A DNA stretch of 64,000 nucleotides from NCBI GenBank assembly GCA_029255685.2, contig CM055312.2, forward strand, positions 49,696,202 to 49,760,201, in the 5' to 3' direction. Of this stretch, positions 35,501 to 46,088 are shown piece after piece (the first letter of the stretch is position 1; each line of letters begins with the position of its first letter). The stretch comes from Silene conica. Lineage: Eukaryota > Streptophyta > Magnoliopsida > Caryophyllales > Caryophyllaceae. The translations under genes and the position numbers were made by a program. The notes below the pieces were generated by a model that did no database searches, had not been told where the DNA came from, and saw only the letters and a list, made by a program, of their open reading frames with translations.

Positions 35501-37150
35501 AGAAGGTGGATAGAGTTGATTGGAGACTATGATATGCAGATTGTCTACCACGAGGGCAAGGCGAATGTGGTAGCTGATGCCCTAAGTAGGAAGTCAGTTT
35601 ATGCTTTGAGTTGTGCCAGATCGAGAGTGAGGTTGCATGGCGAACTAAGGGAGATGGGAATTTTCATGATCCGGAAAGGGGATGCTCTTAGTGACTTGAC
35701 GGTGGAGCCTGAGTTGTATGGGGAGATTCGGGAGTTACAAAAGAGTGATGCGAGGATCCAGAAGTGGCGTGGGATGGTTGAGAGTGAGAGTGGAGAGACT
35801 GCATCCAAGTTCAGTATTCATACCGACGGTAGTTTGAGGTTCAGTGGGCGATGGTGTGTTCCGGATGTAGAGGAGCTAAAGAAGAAAATTCTGACTGAAG
35901 CTCATGCTACTCCGTATTCCGTTCATCCAGGGGGTGATAAGTTCTATAAAGACCTTAAGAAGACGTTTTGGTGGCCGAATATGAAGAAGGAGGTCGCAGA
36001 GTTTGTGTCGAGGTGCTTAACATGTCAGAGGGTGAAAGGGGAGCATAAGAGACCTCAGGGGAAAGTTCAACCTTTGGATGTGCCAGAGTGGAAGTGGGAG
36101 AACATTTCGATGGATTTTATCGTGGGATTGCCTCAGACTCAGAGGGGCAACAACATGATTTGGGTGATTGTGGATCGGTTGACTAAGTCTGCTCACTTTA
36201 TTCCGATGAAAGATACGTTGAGTAAAGCTGAGTTGGCTAAGTCATATGTGCAGAATGTGGTCAAATTGCATGGTGTACCCAAGGACATTGTTTCCGATCG
36301 AGACTCGAGGTTCATATCTAGATTTTGGCAGGAGTTGCAGGCAGCTTTGGGTACTCAATTGAAGATGAGTACTGCTTTCCATCCAGCTACTGATGGTCAG
36401 ACTGAGAGAACGATTCAGACCCTTGAGGATATGTTGAGGGCATGTGTACTCGAGTTCGGAGGATCTTGGGAGGATCGACTGGGATTGATAGAGTTTTCTT
36501 ATAACAACAGTTATCATGCCAGTATCGGAATGGCCCCTTTCGAGGCTTTGTACGGGAGGAAGTGTCGGAGCCCTGTGTGTTGGGATGATCGAGCCGATGT
36601 TGTGACGTTAGGGCCAGATATTATCCAGGAGATGGTGGAGCAGGTTCAGATTATTCGACAGAGGATGAGGGTCGCTCAAGATAGACAGAAGAGCTATGCC
36701 GATCTGAAGAGGAGCGATATTTCATTCGAGGCCGGAGAGAAAGTACTACTGAAAGTCTCTCCAATGAAGGGTGTGATGAGATTCGGCAAGCGTGGCAAAC
36801 TGAGTCAGAAATTTATTGGACCGTTTGAGATCTTGGACAGAGTTGGAGAGGTGGCATATCGCTTAGCTTTACCTCCAACCCTATCCAAGGTCCATAATGT
36901 GTTCCATGTGTCTCAGTTGAGGAAATATGTGAGTGATCCATCACATGTGCTTCAGCACGAGGTGATTGAGATAGATGAGCAGTTGGCTTACGTTGAGACT
37001 CCGAAAGAAATTCTGGACAGGAAGGTACGAAAGACTCGCAATGGGGAGACGTCCTTGGTGAAAGTTCTGTGGACCAATCATAATCAGGAGGAAGCTACAT
37101 GGGAGCCTGAGGCGTCCATGAGAGAGCGTTACCCATATTTGTTTGATTGA
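32551..37150 (+). pseudogene. gag-pol polyprotein region of element C (chromovirus fossil)
   Basis: Domains in order: gag capsid (about 32.55-33.3 kb, starting MPPQRNNVANITQEELD, with FTGEGEPHLLGAW); CCHC zinc knuckle CFGCGKRGHKQAVC near 33.4 kb; aspartic protease near 33.8 kb; reverse transcriptase about 34.4-35.0 kb with [10 protein letters not shown]; RNase H about 35.25-35.55 kb starting [11 protein letters not shown]; integrase with HHCC zinc domain near 35.9-36.05 kb and a DD(E) core about 36.1-36.5 kb; and a C-terminal chromodomain about 36.97-37.15 kb ([12 protein letters not shown]). The chromodomain and the RT type place it in the Tekay/Del group. In the family the polyprotein makes particles, copies the RNA and integrates it, with the chromodomain guiding it to marked chromatin. 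It looks nearly whole, with about three breaks in total. Confidence 0.9.
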
Positions 37151-37326
37151 GGTAAGTTACGTGGACGTAACTTTTCTTTAAGGGGGGTGTAATGTAACAT
37201 TCTGTGATTTTAGTGAAGTTTAAGTAAAGTTTTGTGTCATGTATTGTGTCGTTGAGTTGAGTTCGTTGTTTTGTCACCTAAGTGAGGACGAACTTCGGGA
37301 CGAAGTTCATTTTAAGGGGGGAAGAC

Positions 37327-38189
37327 TGTAATAACCCGTGTTATTACTTTATATTTAGATTATTTTTGCGACTCAACAACGAATACATCGAAAATTAGAT
37401 ATGGACGTGTTGTGTTCTAGCTTCGATAAGTGCCTTGTTTTTATGATGTCGTTACGTGTCAGTGGTGGGGTTTGATCCTATGACCACCGTGTAACCAAAG
37501 GCTGAGAGGACTTGGGCCTCGTTTAGCGTGCACGGCCTTTAGAGCCCATGTCCACGTCCAAACCCTAACAACCCTAAGAGGTTTATACAATAACTAAACC
37601 CTTCACCCCTCCCTTTCAGCCGTCATATAAGAAGCCTTACCACCAGTCTTACCCTATCACTTTTACACAACCATCACCCCAAATCTTCAGCCGCCACATC
37701 AGAGATAAGAAAGGAGGTTCGTGACAGTAGGTCTGACCACCCTAAGGACCGTCGTTTTGGTCGTGAACCAGGTGAGTCACGCCACTGTTTCTGGGTTGTG
37801 TTTGTGTCTGCATCTTTTGTGTTGTTTCTCGATTGGTTTGGTGTCAGTATTATCATGTGTAGTTGACTTAGTCGTGTGGGTGGTAGTCAAGGTCGTGTCA
37901 AGGGGTAGTGTCAGTGGGTTAAGGTGGCTGTAGTGTCGTCGGAGGGGGTGGTTGTGGAGGCTGTTCATCACGGGAATAAATGAGAGTCATGGGGGGGTTG
38001 TGGTTGTTTCAGTCAGGGAGTTGGTTTGGGAGTGGTTTTACTGTCGACTCGAGGGAGGTCAATACAGTAAAACCACCGTGGCTTACAGGTGGGTTGTCGG
38101 AGGTGTTGATTGGTGGAGTTATGGTGGTGTTAGGGGTGTGGTTAGGAATCGAAGTGGGTCTGTGTTCAGGCAGACAGAGACACGAGCGT
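37327..38189 (+). repeat. Partial 3' LTR of element C
   Basis: It begins TGTAATAACCCG after the purine tract and matches the first 860 or so bases of the 5' LTR. Similarity to the LTR ends at 38189, where sequence leading into element F begins. Confidence 0.9.
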
Positions 38190-38385
38190 CTTCCTCCCGA
38201 CGGTTTCTCTCTAGTTCTCTCCTTCTTCGTAAGAAAGTTCTCTCGGGTTCAGGATCGGGTTCCACCAATTCTCCCCTTTGAGACCTGTGCATACAAAACT
38301 GAAAGAGAACAATTAGAACGGTCTTAAGGAATTAAAATTCCTTAAGACAAAAAATAGATAAAAACTTAAAATAGAAAACAATTTT

Positions 38386-38407
38386 GCTTCCCCGGCAACG
38401 ACGCCAA
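38386..38407 (-). other. Primer binding site of element F (tRNA-Asp type)
   Basis: The plus strand GCTTCCCCGGCAACGACGCC is the complement of the tRNA-Asp type primer site found in Athila/Tat elements. It lies next to the LTR edge at 38412. Confidence 0.75.
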
Positions 38408-38929
38408 AATTTGATGCATGTCGTTGTTGGCACCAAAGATAAACCTAATGCACTACTAACATACGCTAGCGGTAAATAGGGTCGGTCTCCACATGGAAGC
38501 GAACTGTCAACTATAAGTCTCTACCTATTGGTCACAATTGGGGGTTTTGGAAATGGTAAACTAAACTATGAGATATGAGATATGAAGAATATTAAGATGA
38601 CAAAAACAAGCCCGAGATGATATGAATTAAATCAAGATTAAAGAAAATATATTGGGAACTCGGGTCGTTGTGTCTTATGCATTATCGGTATAATTGGGAT
38701 AGGTCAGTTTATTGGTAAGAAAGGTTGGGTTATTACAGTCACGTCTCAAACCCGACTATACCTTCCGGTCTTAAGTCAACCTAAGGTCGTTTTTGCTTAA
38801 CTTCCGCTCTCACAAAGACTAATTAAAATAATTAAGTAAGTCTTACCCTTCCAACCTTCCGGTCTAGGTCGGGAATTAATTAGATGTAAGGTCTCATGCG
38901 TGCACTCACTAAACCAAACATGAATTATA

Positions 38930-39021
38930 CTTCCTCCATTTTTATATAATGTACCCATTTTATTAAAATACTACACTCATATATTCAACAAATGGGTACA
39001 TTATATAAAAACGGAGGATAG
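38930..39021. mobile_element. Stowaway-like MITE (92 bp) in the LTR of F
   Basis: Near-perfect inverted repeats: CCTCCATTTTTATATAATG at the left and CATTATATAAAAACGGAGG at the right, with GTACCCATTT / AAATGGGTAC adjoining inward. TA lies on both sides. Confidence 0.85.
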
Positions 39022-39812
39022 TATTACTTAACGATTACTCCTACCATAAACTACCCATCCCGACTACCACCTATCATGCACTCGACACAAGTTCCCTCAT
39101 CCCGGCATTTAGCTACTCATAACGGTATTAGTAGCGATTATGACTACTAAACTTATACTAGCATGTGACATGGTGATAGGGGAAATAAAATCAGAATATT
39201 GAAGCGGAGACAGGGGACACGAGAATGACGAAGAACAGCGGTCAATAAGGGATGAATTTCGAGGTTCGCGGACGGAAATAAGGGTAACGAAACAAGCATA
39301 CAAAACCGATGTAACTACGGAATCTTAGCAGAAATATAAAATGACTAAGCTAGACTAACATCAAGGATGGTAAGGGAAGGGAAATCAGAAGCAAATAGGC
39401 AATGAGCATGGACAGAAATTAACGAGAAACAGAAGCGAGATGCAACGAAGTTCGAAAAACAGAGTACAAGCAATTGCGACGAAACAACCAAAAACGAAAA
39501 CAAACAAAATGGGAGATACAATTCAGAATGATAATAAACAGTAAAAGAAGATAAGAAAGAAGAATTACGATTAAGAATTCGGCTTAAGAACGAGATACAC
39601 GATCCTTGAGTACGGAAAAGATGAAGAACTAAAATTATTGTATAAAATAAAAATGTGACGGCTGACCAAGTTTCTGATAAAAAGAGTAAAAACTAAACTA
39701 GGGAAAAAGATAGATAAGAATGATTAGATGACCTAATGAACTCAATAAGAGTTCTTAAATAGAGAAAAACGAAAACTGCTGTAATTATTCTGAGAAAACG
39801 AAGAGCCAGCAG

Positions 39813-40030
39813 CAAAGTTCTCGATCAAGAGAAATTGCTTCTCGATCGAGCAAAAATCCATCAAAATTGGTCGATCGAGAAGATCAGGGTTCTCGATCGA
39901 CTCTTTCTTCTTCAAAACCTCTCGATCGATCAAACGAGCTATCGATCGAGCACCTAGAACTTGGAATCCTCTCGATTGAGCACAGGAGAGCTCGATCGAG
40001 GACTTCTCTTCCTCGACAAGGTCCTCGATA
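39813..40030. repeat. Cluster of CTCGATCGAG-like palindromes
   Basis: About nine occurrences of TCGATCGA or one-base variants within 220 bases, inside the LTR of element F. Irregular spacing argues against a simple tandem array; it may be a family-specific regulatory cluster. Confidence 0.7.
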
Positions 40031-40315
40031 TGCCTAAAATGGTCGATTGTCTACTCTTCCTCCATCGGTGGTTGATTACACTCCTCACGCTTCTCGATGA
40101 ATGCACAACTAGCCTCGTTTCTTCCATCGTCTACTAAAATGCAACACTTGAGGTAGAAAAAGCTCGGTTTCCACTACACTTCGGTCTATATCTGCAAAAT
40201 AGCAATACAAGCACAAAGTAGCATATACGGGGCATAAAGAGATAATAAGTCACCTAATTACATGAAAATGTATGCCAAAATAAGACTAAAAAGTCTATAC
40301 GAAATGCACACATCT

Positions 40316-41080
40316 GAGTCCATGTACGCAGAAAATGCTACTCGCGACATTCTAATTCATCCAAAAACCATAGAAATACTTCCAAACCTTAATTTCATAA
40401 AATCAACATATCTTGATCATTATGAACACTATTTTCACATGTGAGCTATTCTTAATCATCTTAAGAAGAATTTCACATCAACTTTCCATAAATCACCATA
40501 TAAAACCTAAAATATAAGTTTATACTACCAAGTAGCATTCTCATGTGAAATAGACCATATAAACTACAACGAAATCAGATTGTAAGCACCAATTGAGTTC
40601 CTAACAACAATCAACACAACAAAACTCGTAATCAACATCTACAACCCCTATAAATGTATGAAATTGGGAAAATATGAACAGTAGAGTAGTAACTCACGTG
40701 AGGAAGGCATGATGAATAGTTCTTGGTTTGTCCTTCTTCCTAACCCTTTCTTTGTCTGACTTTCTTTGTTTAATCCGTCTCCTATACTTCCCAGTTCCCC
40801 ATTCTCACCTTCAACTCAAATATTTTTTACCTCCCACACATTCTGCAAATTCCAAGTATTCTGCATCACCATCACCTTCCCCATACTCTCCTTGGACTAT
40901 CACCTTCCCCATACTCTCCTTGGACCATCACCTTCACCTTTTCCTTCCCCTTTTTCTCATCTCACCATTTTTCTTTCTTTATAAGCTTCATAACTTTTAA
41001 TAGAATCAACCTTTTTTTTCATAGAGAATGGATTAAAGCTCCATTGAATTATCAATTTTAGAAGAATACACTCTTTACAA
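40316..41080. other. No gene seen; pyrimidine-rich stretch
   Basis: At 40316-40725 I see nothing recognisable. At 40726-40985 one strand is rich in C and T, with a 28-bp direct repeat (ATCACCTTCCCCATACTCTC... twice, 40871-40926). It resembles a plant promoter or 5' UTR and precedes the debranching-enzyme fragment, but a link is only inferred. Confidence 0.4.
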
Positions 41081-41182
41081 TGCATGCATGGTGAACTCGA
41101 CGATGTCTACAAAACCATTGCCGATTTGGAGAAATCTCAGAATACTAAAATCGACCTTCTTCTTTGTTCCGGGGATTTTCAG
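41081..41182 (+). pseudogene. DBR1: Exon fragment of lariat debranching enzyme (DBR1)
   Basis: The frame reads [20 protein letters not shown] then [14 protein letters not shown], directly followed by a GT donor. This is the conserved N-terminal metallophosphatase start of DBR1, which opens branched intron lariats in the nucleus. The usual MKIAVEG before CMHG is not recognisable, so the exon start is lost. The two metal-binding motifs of this part (C-x-H-G and G-D-F) are present. No further DBR1 exon is found downstream; unrelated CTR1-like sequence follows 600 bases later. It is a captured or decayed fragment rather than a gene. Confidence 0.8.
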
Positions 41183-41800
41183 GTCATCATTTACTCACAT
41201 TCTTTATTATTATTATTACTACTGTTTTCATTAGTTTCAATCAATTGATTATGCGTCATTGATTTTGCGATTTAAACTTATGATTAAGTAGTGTTTATTG
41301 TGATTTGTTCATTTATTCATTTAGCGTTGTACTGTTGTAGTGTTTTTATCAATGATTGGACTGATTAGGTGATGGTTGGGCGGTAGCATTATGATTATTG
41401 TGCAACTTGTTTGAAAAATTAATAATGATTAGAATTATGTTGTGAATGTAGTTGTTATGAATGTTCGAGTTAGGGTTTGTGATCGAATTGGATTGGAATA
41501 GTTGAGAGAGACGATTGTGAGAGTAAGAGAGCAGTAGGGTTTTATTGGTTGAGCAGTGCTGAATGAAAATTAAATAGAGCTAAGCCTAAACCTATTTGGA
41601 TACTCCCTTATGCTCATTGACTGTGTATGATTTTTCAAAATATACTCACAGAACAAGCAAACGTAAAGAATCAGTTGAGTTAGAGGGAGTGTTTATCTGT
41701 AGCTACTTTTCAGTGGTTGAAGCAATGTAGCTGTTGATCACTATATGCCATACAAGTAAAATCCGTTTACTTAGGGGTCTGAAGAGTGCACAGGTTATTC
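41183..41800. other. Intron-like sequence, no gene seen
   Basis: AT-rich sequence with a short ATT microsatellite near 41205, consistent with the DBR1 intron that followed the captured exon. Nothing else is recognised. Confidence 0.4.
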
Positions 41801-41820
41801 CGGGAATCCGGGGCCTGATT

Positions 41821-42285
41821 TGCTCGCCATACAAGCAACAGTTTCTGAGGTAGTGGTTGTTCGAGAGGCAGTGGCAGTTAGCCAAAGTGTGGGAGAATAT
41901 ATACAACAGAACTACAAGAAAGAAATGAATGTCTCTTGTGCAGTGATTGGAAATGCTGGGCAGCGCCCCGTACTGGATATAAGCCCACCTGTCGAGGAGA
42001 CAGACGACAAGCAATGCATATGTCCCGCTCCCAATATTCCCAAATACTTGGACCTTGAACCATCTCTTGCAATGGATTGGCTGGAAATCTGGTCGGATGA
42101 TTTGCATCTGAAGGAGGGTGTATGTGCTGGTAAGTTCTTGCCTGTTATTTTTGCTATTTTATAGTACGCATTTGCAGCATCATTTATATTAAAAGAATCA
42201 TAAATGTCCGTCTCTGACACGTGCTTATGAATCAACATCTATCAGGTTCTTTTGGCACTGTGCACAGGGCTGAATGACATGAATC
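41821..42285 (+). pseudogene. CTR1: Fragment of a CTR1-type Raf-like protein kinase (two partial exons)
   Basis: The first exon (to 42129) ends PKYLDLEPSLAMDWLEIW then DDLHLKEGVCAG, matching the linker and start of the kinase domain of CTR1, the Raf-like kinase that represses ethylene signalling. After a GTAAGT donor and a short intron, the next exon (from 42246) continues GSFGTVHRAE, the glycine-rich ATP loop, in the correct phase. A TGA then stands where the family has tryptophan (RAEW), and similarity ends near 42285. The first ~80 codons of the open frame are not clearly recognisable. The catalytic kinase core is absent, so no kinase can be made. Confidence 0.8.
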
Positions 42286-42483
42286 GGTTAGTGCCTCCAA
42301 CCTGATACCTTCATTTAACTCCTGTCTTGCTATTCTTTTCAACTATGTGGATAAGACACAAAGAGTAAGAAAGTTAATCTACACTATCATAAATCATAAT
42401 ACTTTATATATGTTTCATGAGGCTCTTAAAGAGTTTTCTTTTTTTGGGCAAGCTTTAGAACTTATTTAGATCTCTTGGTGCAG

Positions 42484-42830
42484 GGAATAGAGAAAAAGAC
42501 GGCCAAGTTAAAGGGAACTGAGAAGGCGGTTGTTATACGTCATGAGGCTGGGCATGCTGTGGTTGGGACTGCAATTGCTAATTTACTGCCCGGCTGTAAC
42601 ACCCCAAGAGTATGAGAGGAAATTTGTCCCACATTGGTAGAATGTGAGGCTTGTGATATGTTTATAATAACTTCCACCCACCACTTAGTAACAAGGCCTT
42701 ATGCTTTTGGGCTTAAGTGAGGATAAATAATGGGCCCAAAGGCATACCTCCCATCTTGTTGGGGGTGTGTTACGACCGTGGTGGGTCGGGTTGTTACACC
42801 GGCCAACCCCGAGTTGAGATATCAACATCT
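42484..42830 (+). pseudogene. FtsH7/9 protease exon fragment split by a small LTR
   Basis: After a TGCAG acceptor the frame reads GIEKKTAKLKGTEKAVVIRH then EAGHAVVGTAIANLLPG. This is the M41 metalloprotease start of chloroplast FtsH7/FtsH9, with the zinc-binding HEAGH motif intact. At 42594 the exon is interrupted by a 204-bp TG...CA element; on the other side, from 42804, it resumes with QPRVE, as in the family, then decays. Neither the AAA ATPase domain nor the rest of the protease is present. It is a fragment of a nuclear gene for a plastid membrane protease. Confidence 0.85.
42595..42798. mobile_element. TRIM-like solo LTR (204 bp) in the FtsH fragment
   Basis: It starts TGTAACACCCC and ends GGTTGTTACA, so TG...CA termini with a 7-base inverted repeat. 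It is flanked on both sides by CCGGC (42590-42594 and 42799-42803), a 5-base target duplication typical of LTR integrase. It has no coding capacity. The size fits a solo LTR of a terminal-repeat retrotransposon in miniature; the family is not identified. Confidence 0.85.
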
Positions 42831-42849
42831 TCACTTTGTCCCTCTTCAT

Positions 42850-43690
42850 TCCATGGTTTACGATTGATGAGAAACGCTACCTTTTAATATGTTCTTCCCA
42901 TATATTTACTGATCAGTCCCTGACTATAATCCTCGTTTAACTATACACGTGCTGTCTTTTGCTTCTTGTAGGCCTGTTGTTGTGGATTCCAAGGATGGTA
43001 TACTTAAATCTAGCATTTAATACGGAAAGTTTGATCGAACTGTACTGGTTTTGGAAATATCAGCTATGTATCAGCTTGCTGCAATTATAGATTTATAGGT
43101 TCGTGTGAAAAGCCAAAAACCAATTATTTACAATGTGTTGTATTTGCAGTGTCTTTGAAGCTGAAAGGCCAAGCTGTAGGTTTTCAGTACAACAGCGGAT
43201 AGCTTCATTTCTTTACACGGTATTTCAAATGCTTACTATAGATTACACTTTACTACTCCGGACTTTATACACTTGGGCGTGACTGTTGCAAAGTTGGGTA
43301 TGAAACCGAATAGATTTTGCACGTTTTCACAAGTTAAACCGATGATGAAATTCTTTTTTGTATATGGGTGTCCCCCCTTTTGTGTCGCTTTTAGTACATA
43401 AGCGTCCCCTATGTTCCTTGATTATTATTCAAAAAAGAATTTACAACTGCCTGTTTTTTGGCGTTGGCCAATCTTCTCCACTTATTGGATTCTTTTCCCC
43501 TCCCTTGTACATCCTATGTCTCATGCTAATTTTCATGCTCTCAAATCTGTCTCTTAAACTCTGAAATCTATTGAGGACTTCTCGATATGTCCGTGAAGTA
43601 GTTTAATGGGGTGCTGTTACATTTTGTTATCCCATTTATGACCCATTGTTTATGCACCATTTTCTCATACTTCTCCGTTGTTTCTGTAAG
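42850..43690 (+). other. Exon-like scraps, not recognised
   Basis: Two short stretches lie after acceptor-like AG: PVVVDSKDGILKSS at about 42972 and VFEAERPSCRFSVQQRIASF at about 43150, the latter followed by GTATTT. They may be exons of further captured genes. I do not recognise them. The rest is intron-like. Confidence 0.3.
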
Positions 43691-44144
43691 GGTGATAACA
43701 AATCATTCCTGGTCTGTAAGAAAAAGATGGGAACTTCCCCAGATGTTCTATGTTGTTTCTGCCCCCCCCCCCCCACCTCTTAAACAATTTGTTGAAATAG
43801 TTGTCAATTTGAAATTTGATGAAGAGCCCAACTATTCCAAGCTAATAGCTTTGTTTGATGGATTGATTGGTTCAAACCCGTATATAAGACCGATAAATAC
43901 AAATGGGGCTCAGAAGGTTAGTTGTTTCTAAATATAGATTTCTTCTTCTTTGTTTGCTGATCGGCCTCTTCATACTTACTATCTATTAAAATGGCAGATC
44001 ATCTATCAAGTTGGACAGAAATGCAAAAGGCTAAATGCAGAGGAAGATGATGATAGGCAAGTCAAGAAGAAAGTTCAACTTGGAGTTCCAGCTACTCAAT
44101 GGGTTTCTGTCTACAACGCCCGGACGCCAATGAAGCAGAGATAA
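43691..44144 (+). pseudogene. Two-exon fragment of an MLK (casein-kinase-I-like) protein kinase
   Basis: Exon one (43691-43916) reads [20 protein letters not shown], then [26 protein letters not shown] and NGAQK, and ends at a GT donor. Exon two (43998-44144), after GCAG, continues [38 protein letters not shown] and TPMKQR, then a stop. This is the region at the end of the kinase domain and the start of the C-terminal domain of plant Mut9-like/EL1-like kinases, nuclear kinases acting on histones and in light and clock signalling. A run of 13 C bases in exon one probably disturbs the frame. The stop comes where the family continues for a long C-terminal domain. The catalytic part is missing. 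Confidence 0.85.
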
Positions 44145-45571
44145 ATTTGCCCGGTGGTTTGTTGAATGAGTTGTTTTAGATTGGACTGTGCGCATGATGG
44201 ACAATATGCTTTTGTCTTCTTCTCTGTTTGTTGTGTTGAAATTGTACTCTGTTGCATCTCTTCTTCTCTGTCCTTTTTTTGCTTTCTAATTCTCTTTATC
44301 TTCCTTCTATACTTCCTCATTCTTACTTCCTCATTCTCTTTAGCTTCCTTCTATTGCTTTGTCTTTCTTCCTGATTTTGTGGTTGTTAGATGATGATTAA
44401 TTGTTTTTATTTGTGTATTATCACTTCTCTTTTCCTCTCCTCTACCCTTCTCTACCAATTGATTCAAACACCCATCTTCTTCATCTAATTATATTATCAT
44501 TTCTGCAAATTAATCTATTGATGTTATTGTTGTTCTTATTCTTTTTGTGTTTTTATTCGATTTGATTTCTGGGTATTTCTACAATTTTCGCCTCACCTGT
44601 TTATGAATGTTAATTGCTAATTTTATTCTATACTTTCAAATCAAGTTGATATATTTATTTTCCCTGTATAAATTGTATGTGGGTTGTTTCTAAGGTAATG
44701 TAAATGGGCAACTCTGCACTTTTGTAAATATATACTCACTCCGGCCCAATCACTTTTTACAGTTTTTATTCTATTTTGGGTACGGACTGTTTTTATTCTT
44801 TGTGAAGGATTTTTTAAAAAGGTAAATAATGATTTAGACGGAGGAGTAGGTATGAATTATGTGTGGGTTTTAATTAAAGGTAAATAAGTAGGAATTATGC
44901 GTGGGTTTGATAAATTATAAGACTAGGTATTCTTTAATGGTGAACAAAATCGGTGATTTATGTCGGAAAATTGTTGTTACACAAGGCTGCATTTGTATGA
45001 TTTCCGATGGAGGAATTCGGAATTGTTATGTGGGTTTATGTGGGAAAATAGTAGATTATTTTATACCGAAGAGGTGTTAGCTGGTTAAGACAAGAGAGTC
45101 TGTGCATTGAGATTAGTACCCTATCCCTGTGTAGATGTGTTCTTAGATTAGGGTTTGTTTAATTTGTTGGAAAATGTGGGTGACTAAGTTGAAGTGCAAG
45201 GGTTTCTTTTCTATAGTAGTCGTAGAAATATATTTGAATCTATCTCTCTGTAGACTAACTAGGGAAGGAAGGGAAAAAGTTTAGATTGTATTTGGTTGGA
45301 ATTAGGAATTTTCAGTGTGCCTTAATGTGTTGTGTACAATTGTGTATGTAACGTCCTCATTTCTCAGGGCCTTAACATTTAACGATAATTTGTGCATCCA
45401 CGTGTGGTTTAAAATTAAGCATCATGTCCTTGTCCTTCAGTGTTATTTTTGACTGTGCATTTGATGATTTTGATGATAACTTTTGAGTTTTGCTGTAATT
45501 ATATACATTGTTTCTCATGCTTAGCCAATGAGATGTACTGTTTGTTCATCTATGCGTTTTTGCCGTTGTAG
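44145..45571. other. No gene seen; pyrimidine-rich segment and a MITE
   Basis: Bases 44210-44390 are T/C-rich and resemble 57140-57290, so they belong to a repeated module. A small MITE lies at 44735-44846. The rest is intron-like AT-rich sequence without a recognised exon. Confidence 0.5.
44735..44846. mobile_element. Stowaway-like MITE (112 bp)
   Basis: Left end CTCACTCCGGCCCAATCA and right end TGATTTAGACGGAGGAG form imperfect inverted repeats, flanked by TA on both sides. Confidence 0.65.
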
Positions 45572-45691
45572 GTGCAGATGCTCTTGTGTCTGCCGAGGAA
45601 CAGGTTTTGAATCAGTTTGATGCTGATGACGTTTTAGGGGTTGCAAATGATGACGAGGAAGTAGTGGCAATGATTGAAGAACCACTATCAG
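45572..45691 (+). pseudogene. Unrecognised acidic exon with intact splice sites
   Basis: After TTGTAG the frame reads GADALVSAEEQVLNQFDADD then VLGVANDDEEVVAMIEEPLS, with GGTATTGG at the end serving as donor. It is open and strongly acidic, as expected for a real exon. I do not recognise the family. It lies between fragments of other genes and is probably another captured exon. Confidence 0.5.
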
Positions 45692-46088
45692 GTATTGGAT
45701 TTAGTGGTATTTGCGCTTCTAAAGTTCTAGGTTAATAAAGGAGGCTCGTGCTGTCTTAAAATGTAGTCGACACCCTTATTTACCTTACCAAATATCTGTA
45801 GCTGAATCGATATGTTGTGTACCAACCATGTTTTAATACAGTAGGGTTGATGGTAATATAATAAAGGCTTAATGAAAAGGGTGACACTGGATATCTTAGT
45901 TAGGAGTAAAAGAAAGTATCATTTAGGTATCCAGCCAATCAGGAAACATAGTACGTATACGTGTATAAGTATAACCTTCTCAAGTCCTTTTTAAGCCTCT
46001 CTATGTATTTTTGTTGACAGCCATGAGAAGTATATTGAAAGAAAATTTGCGTGATGATGAGAAGTATATTTGAAAGAACATTTGTGTA

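Larger units (their letters stand above)
29861..38189 (+). mobile_element. Element C: Tekay/Del-type chromovirus (Ty3/Gypsy), nearly complete
   Basis: Parts are: 5' LTR (29861-31995), tRNA-Met primer site (31999-32010), leader, gag-pol (32551-37150) with chromodomain, purine tract AAGGGGGGAAGAC, and the first 863 bases of the 3' LTR (37327-38189). Beyond 38189 the LTR match stops and unrelated element F sequence follows. The aligned LTR parts differ at roughly 1.6 percent of sites by eye. The coding region is mostly open, with about three breaks. The left junction falls inside the LTR of element B, so C inserted into B. The right junction is lost, so no target duplication can be checked. Confidence 0.9.
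38190..40315 (-). mobile_element. Element F: LTR and primer site of an Athila/Tat-type Gypsy element, remnant
   Basis: On the minus strand the sequence reads LTR end (...GCATCA at 38412), then a primer site complementary to tRNA-Asp of the GGCGTCGTTGCCGGGGAAGC kind (38386-38407). This is typical of Athila/Tat Gypsy elements. Only about 200 bases of internal sequence (38190-38385) remain. The LTR extends right to about 40315, where a GATGTGTGCATTTCG-like start in element sense suggests the edge. A MITE lies inside the LTR. There is no coding capacity; this is a broken fossil. Confidence 0.7.
38412..40315 (-). repeat. LTR of element F with CTCGATCGAG-rich section
   Basis: It begins TGATGCATGTCGTTG on the plus strand (element end). 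The right edge is inferred near 40315. At 39813-40030 there are about nine copies of a palindromic CTCGATCGAG-like decamer at irregular spacing. Confidence 0.65.

Noticed and set aside
40728-41000. Proline/serine-rich frames
   Set aside because: They come from a pyrimidine-rich stretch with a 28-bp direct repeat; no conserved motif.
41703-42238. Minus-strand frames opposite the CTR1 fragment
   Set aside because: They are antisense shadows of a recognisable plus-strand kinase fragment.
43763-43776. Run of 13 C bases as a possible regulatory G-quadruplex strand
   Set aside because: It lies in an MLK exon where the family has a Cys-Pro-Pro stretch; most likely slippage in a dead exon.
41081-44144. 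DBR1, CTR1, FtsH and MLK as functional host genes
   Set aside because: Each lacks most of its exons and is followed directly by an unrelated gene fragment; stops and insertions are present.
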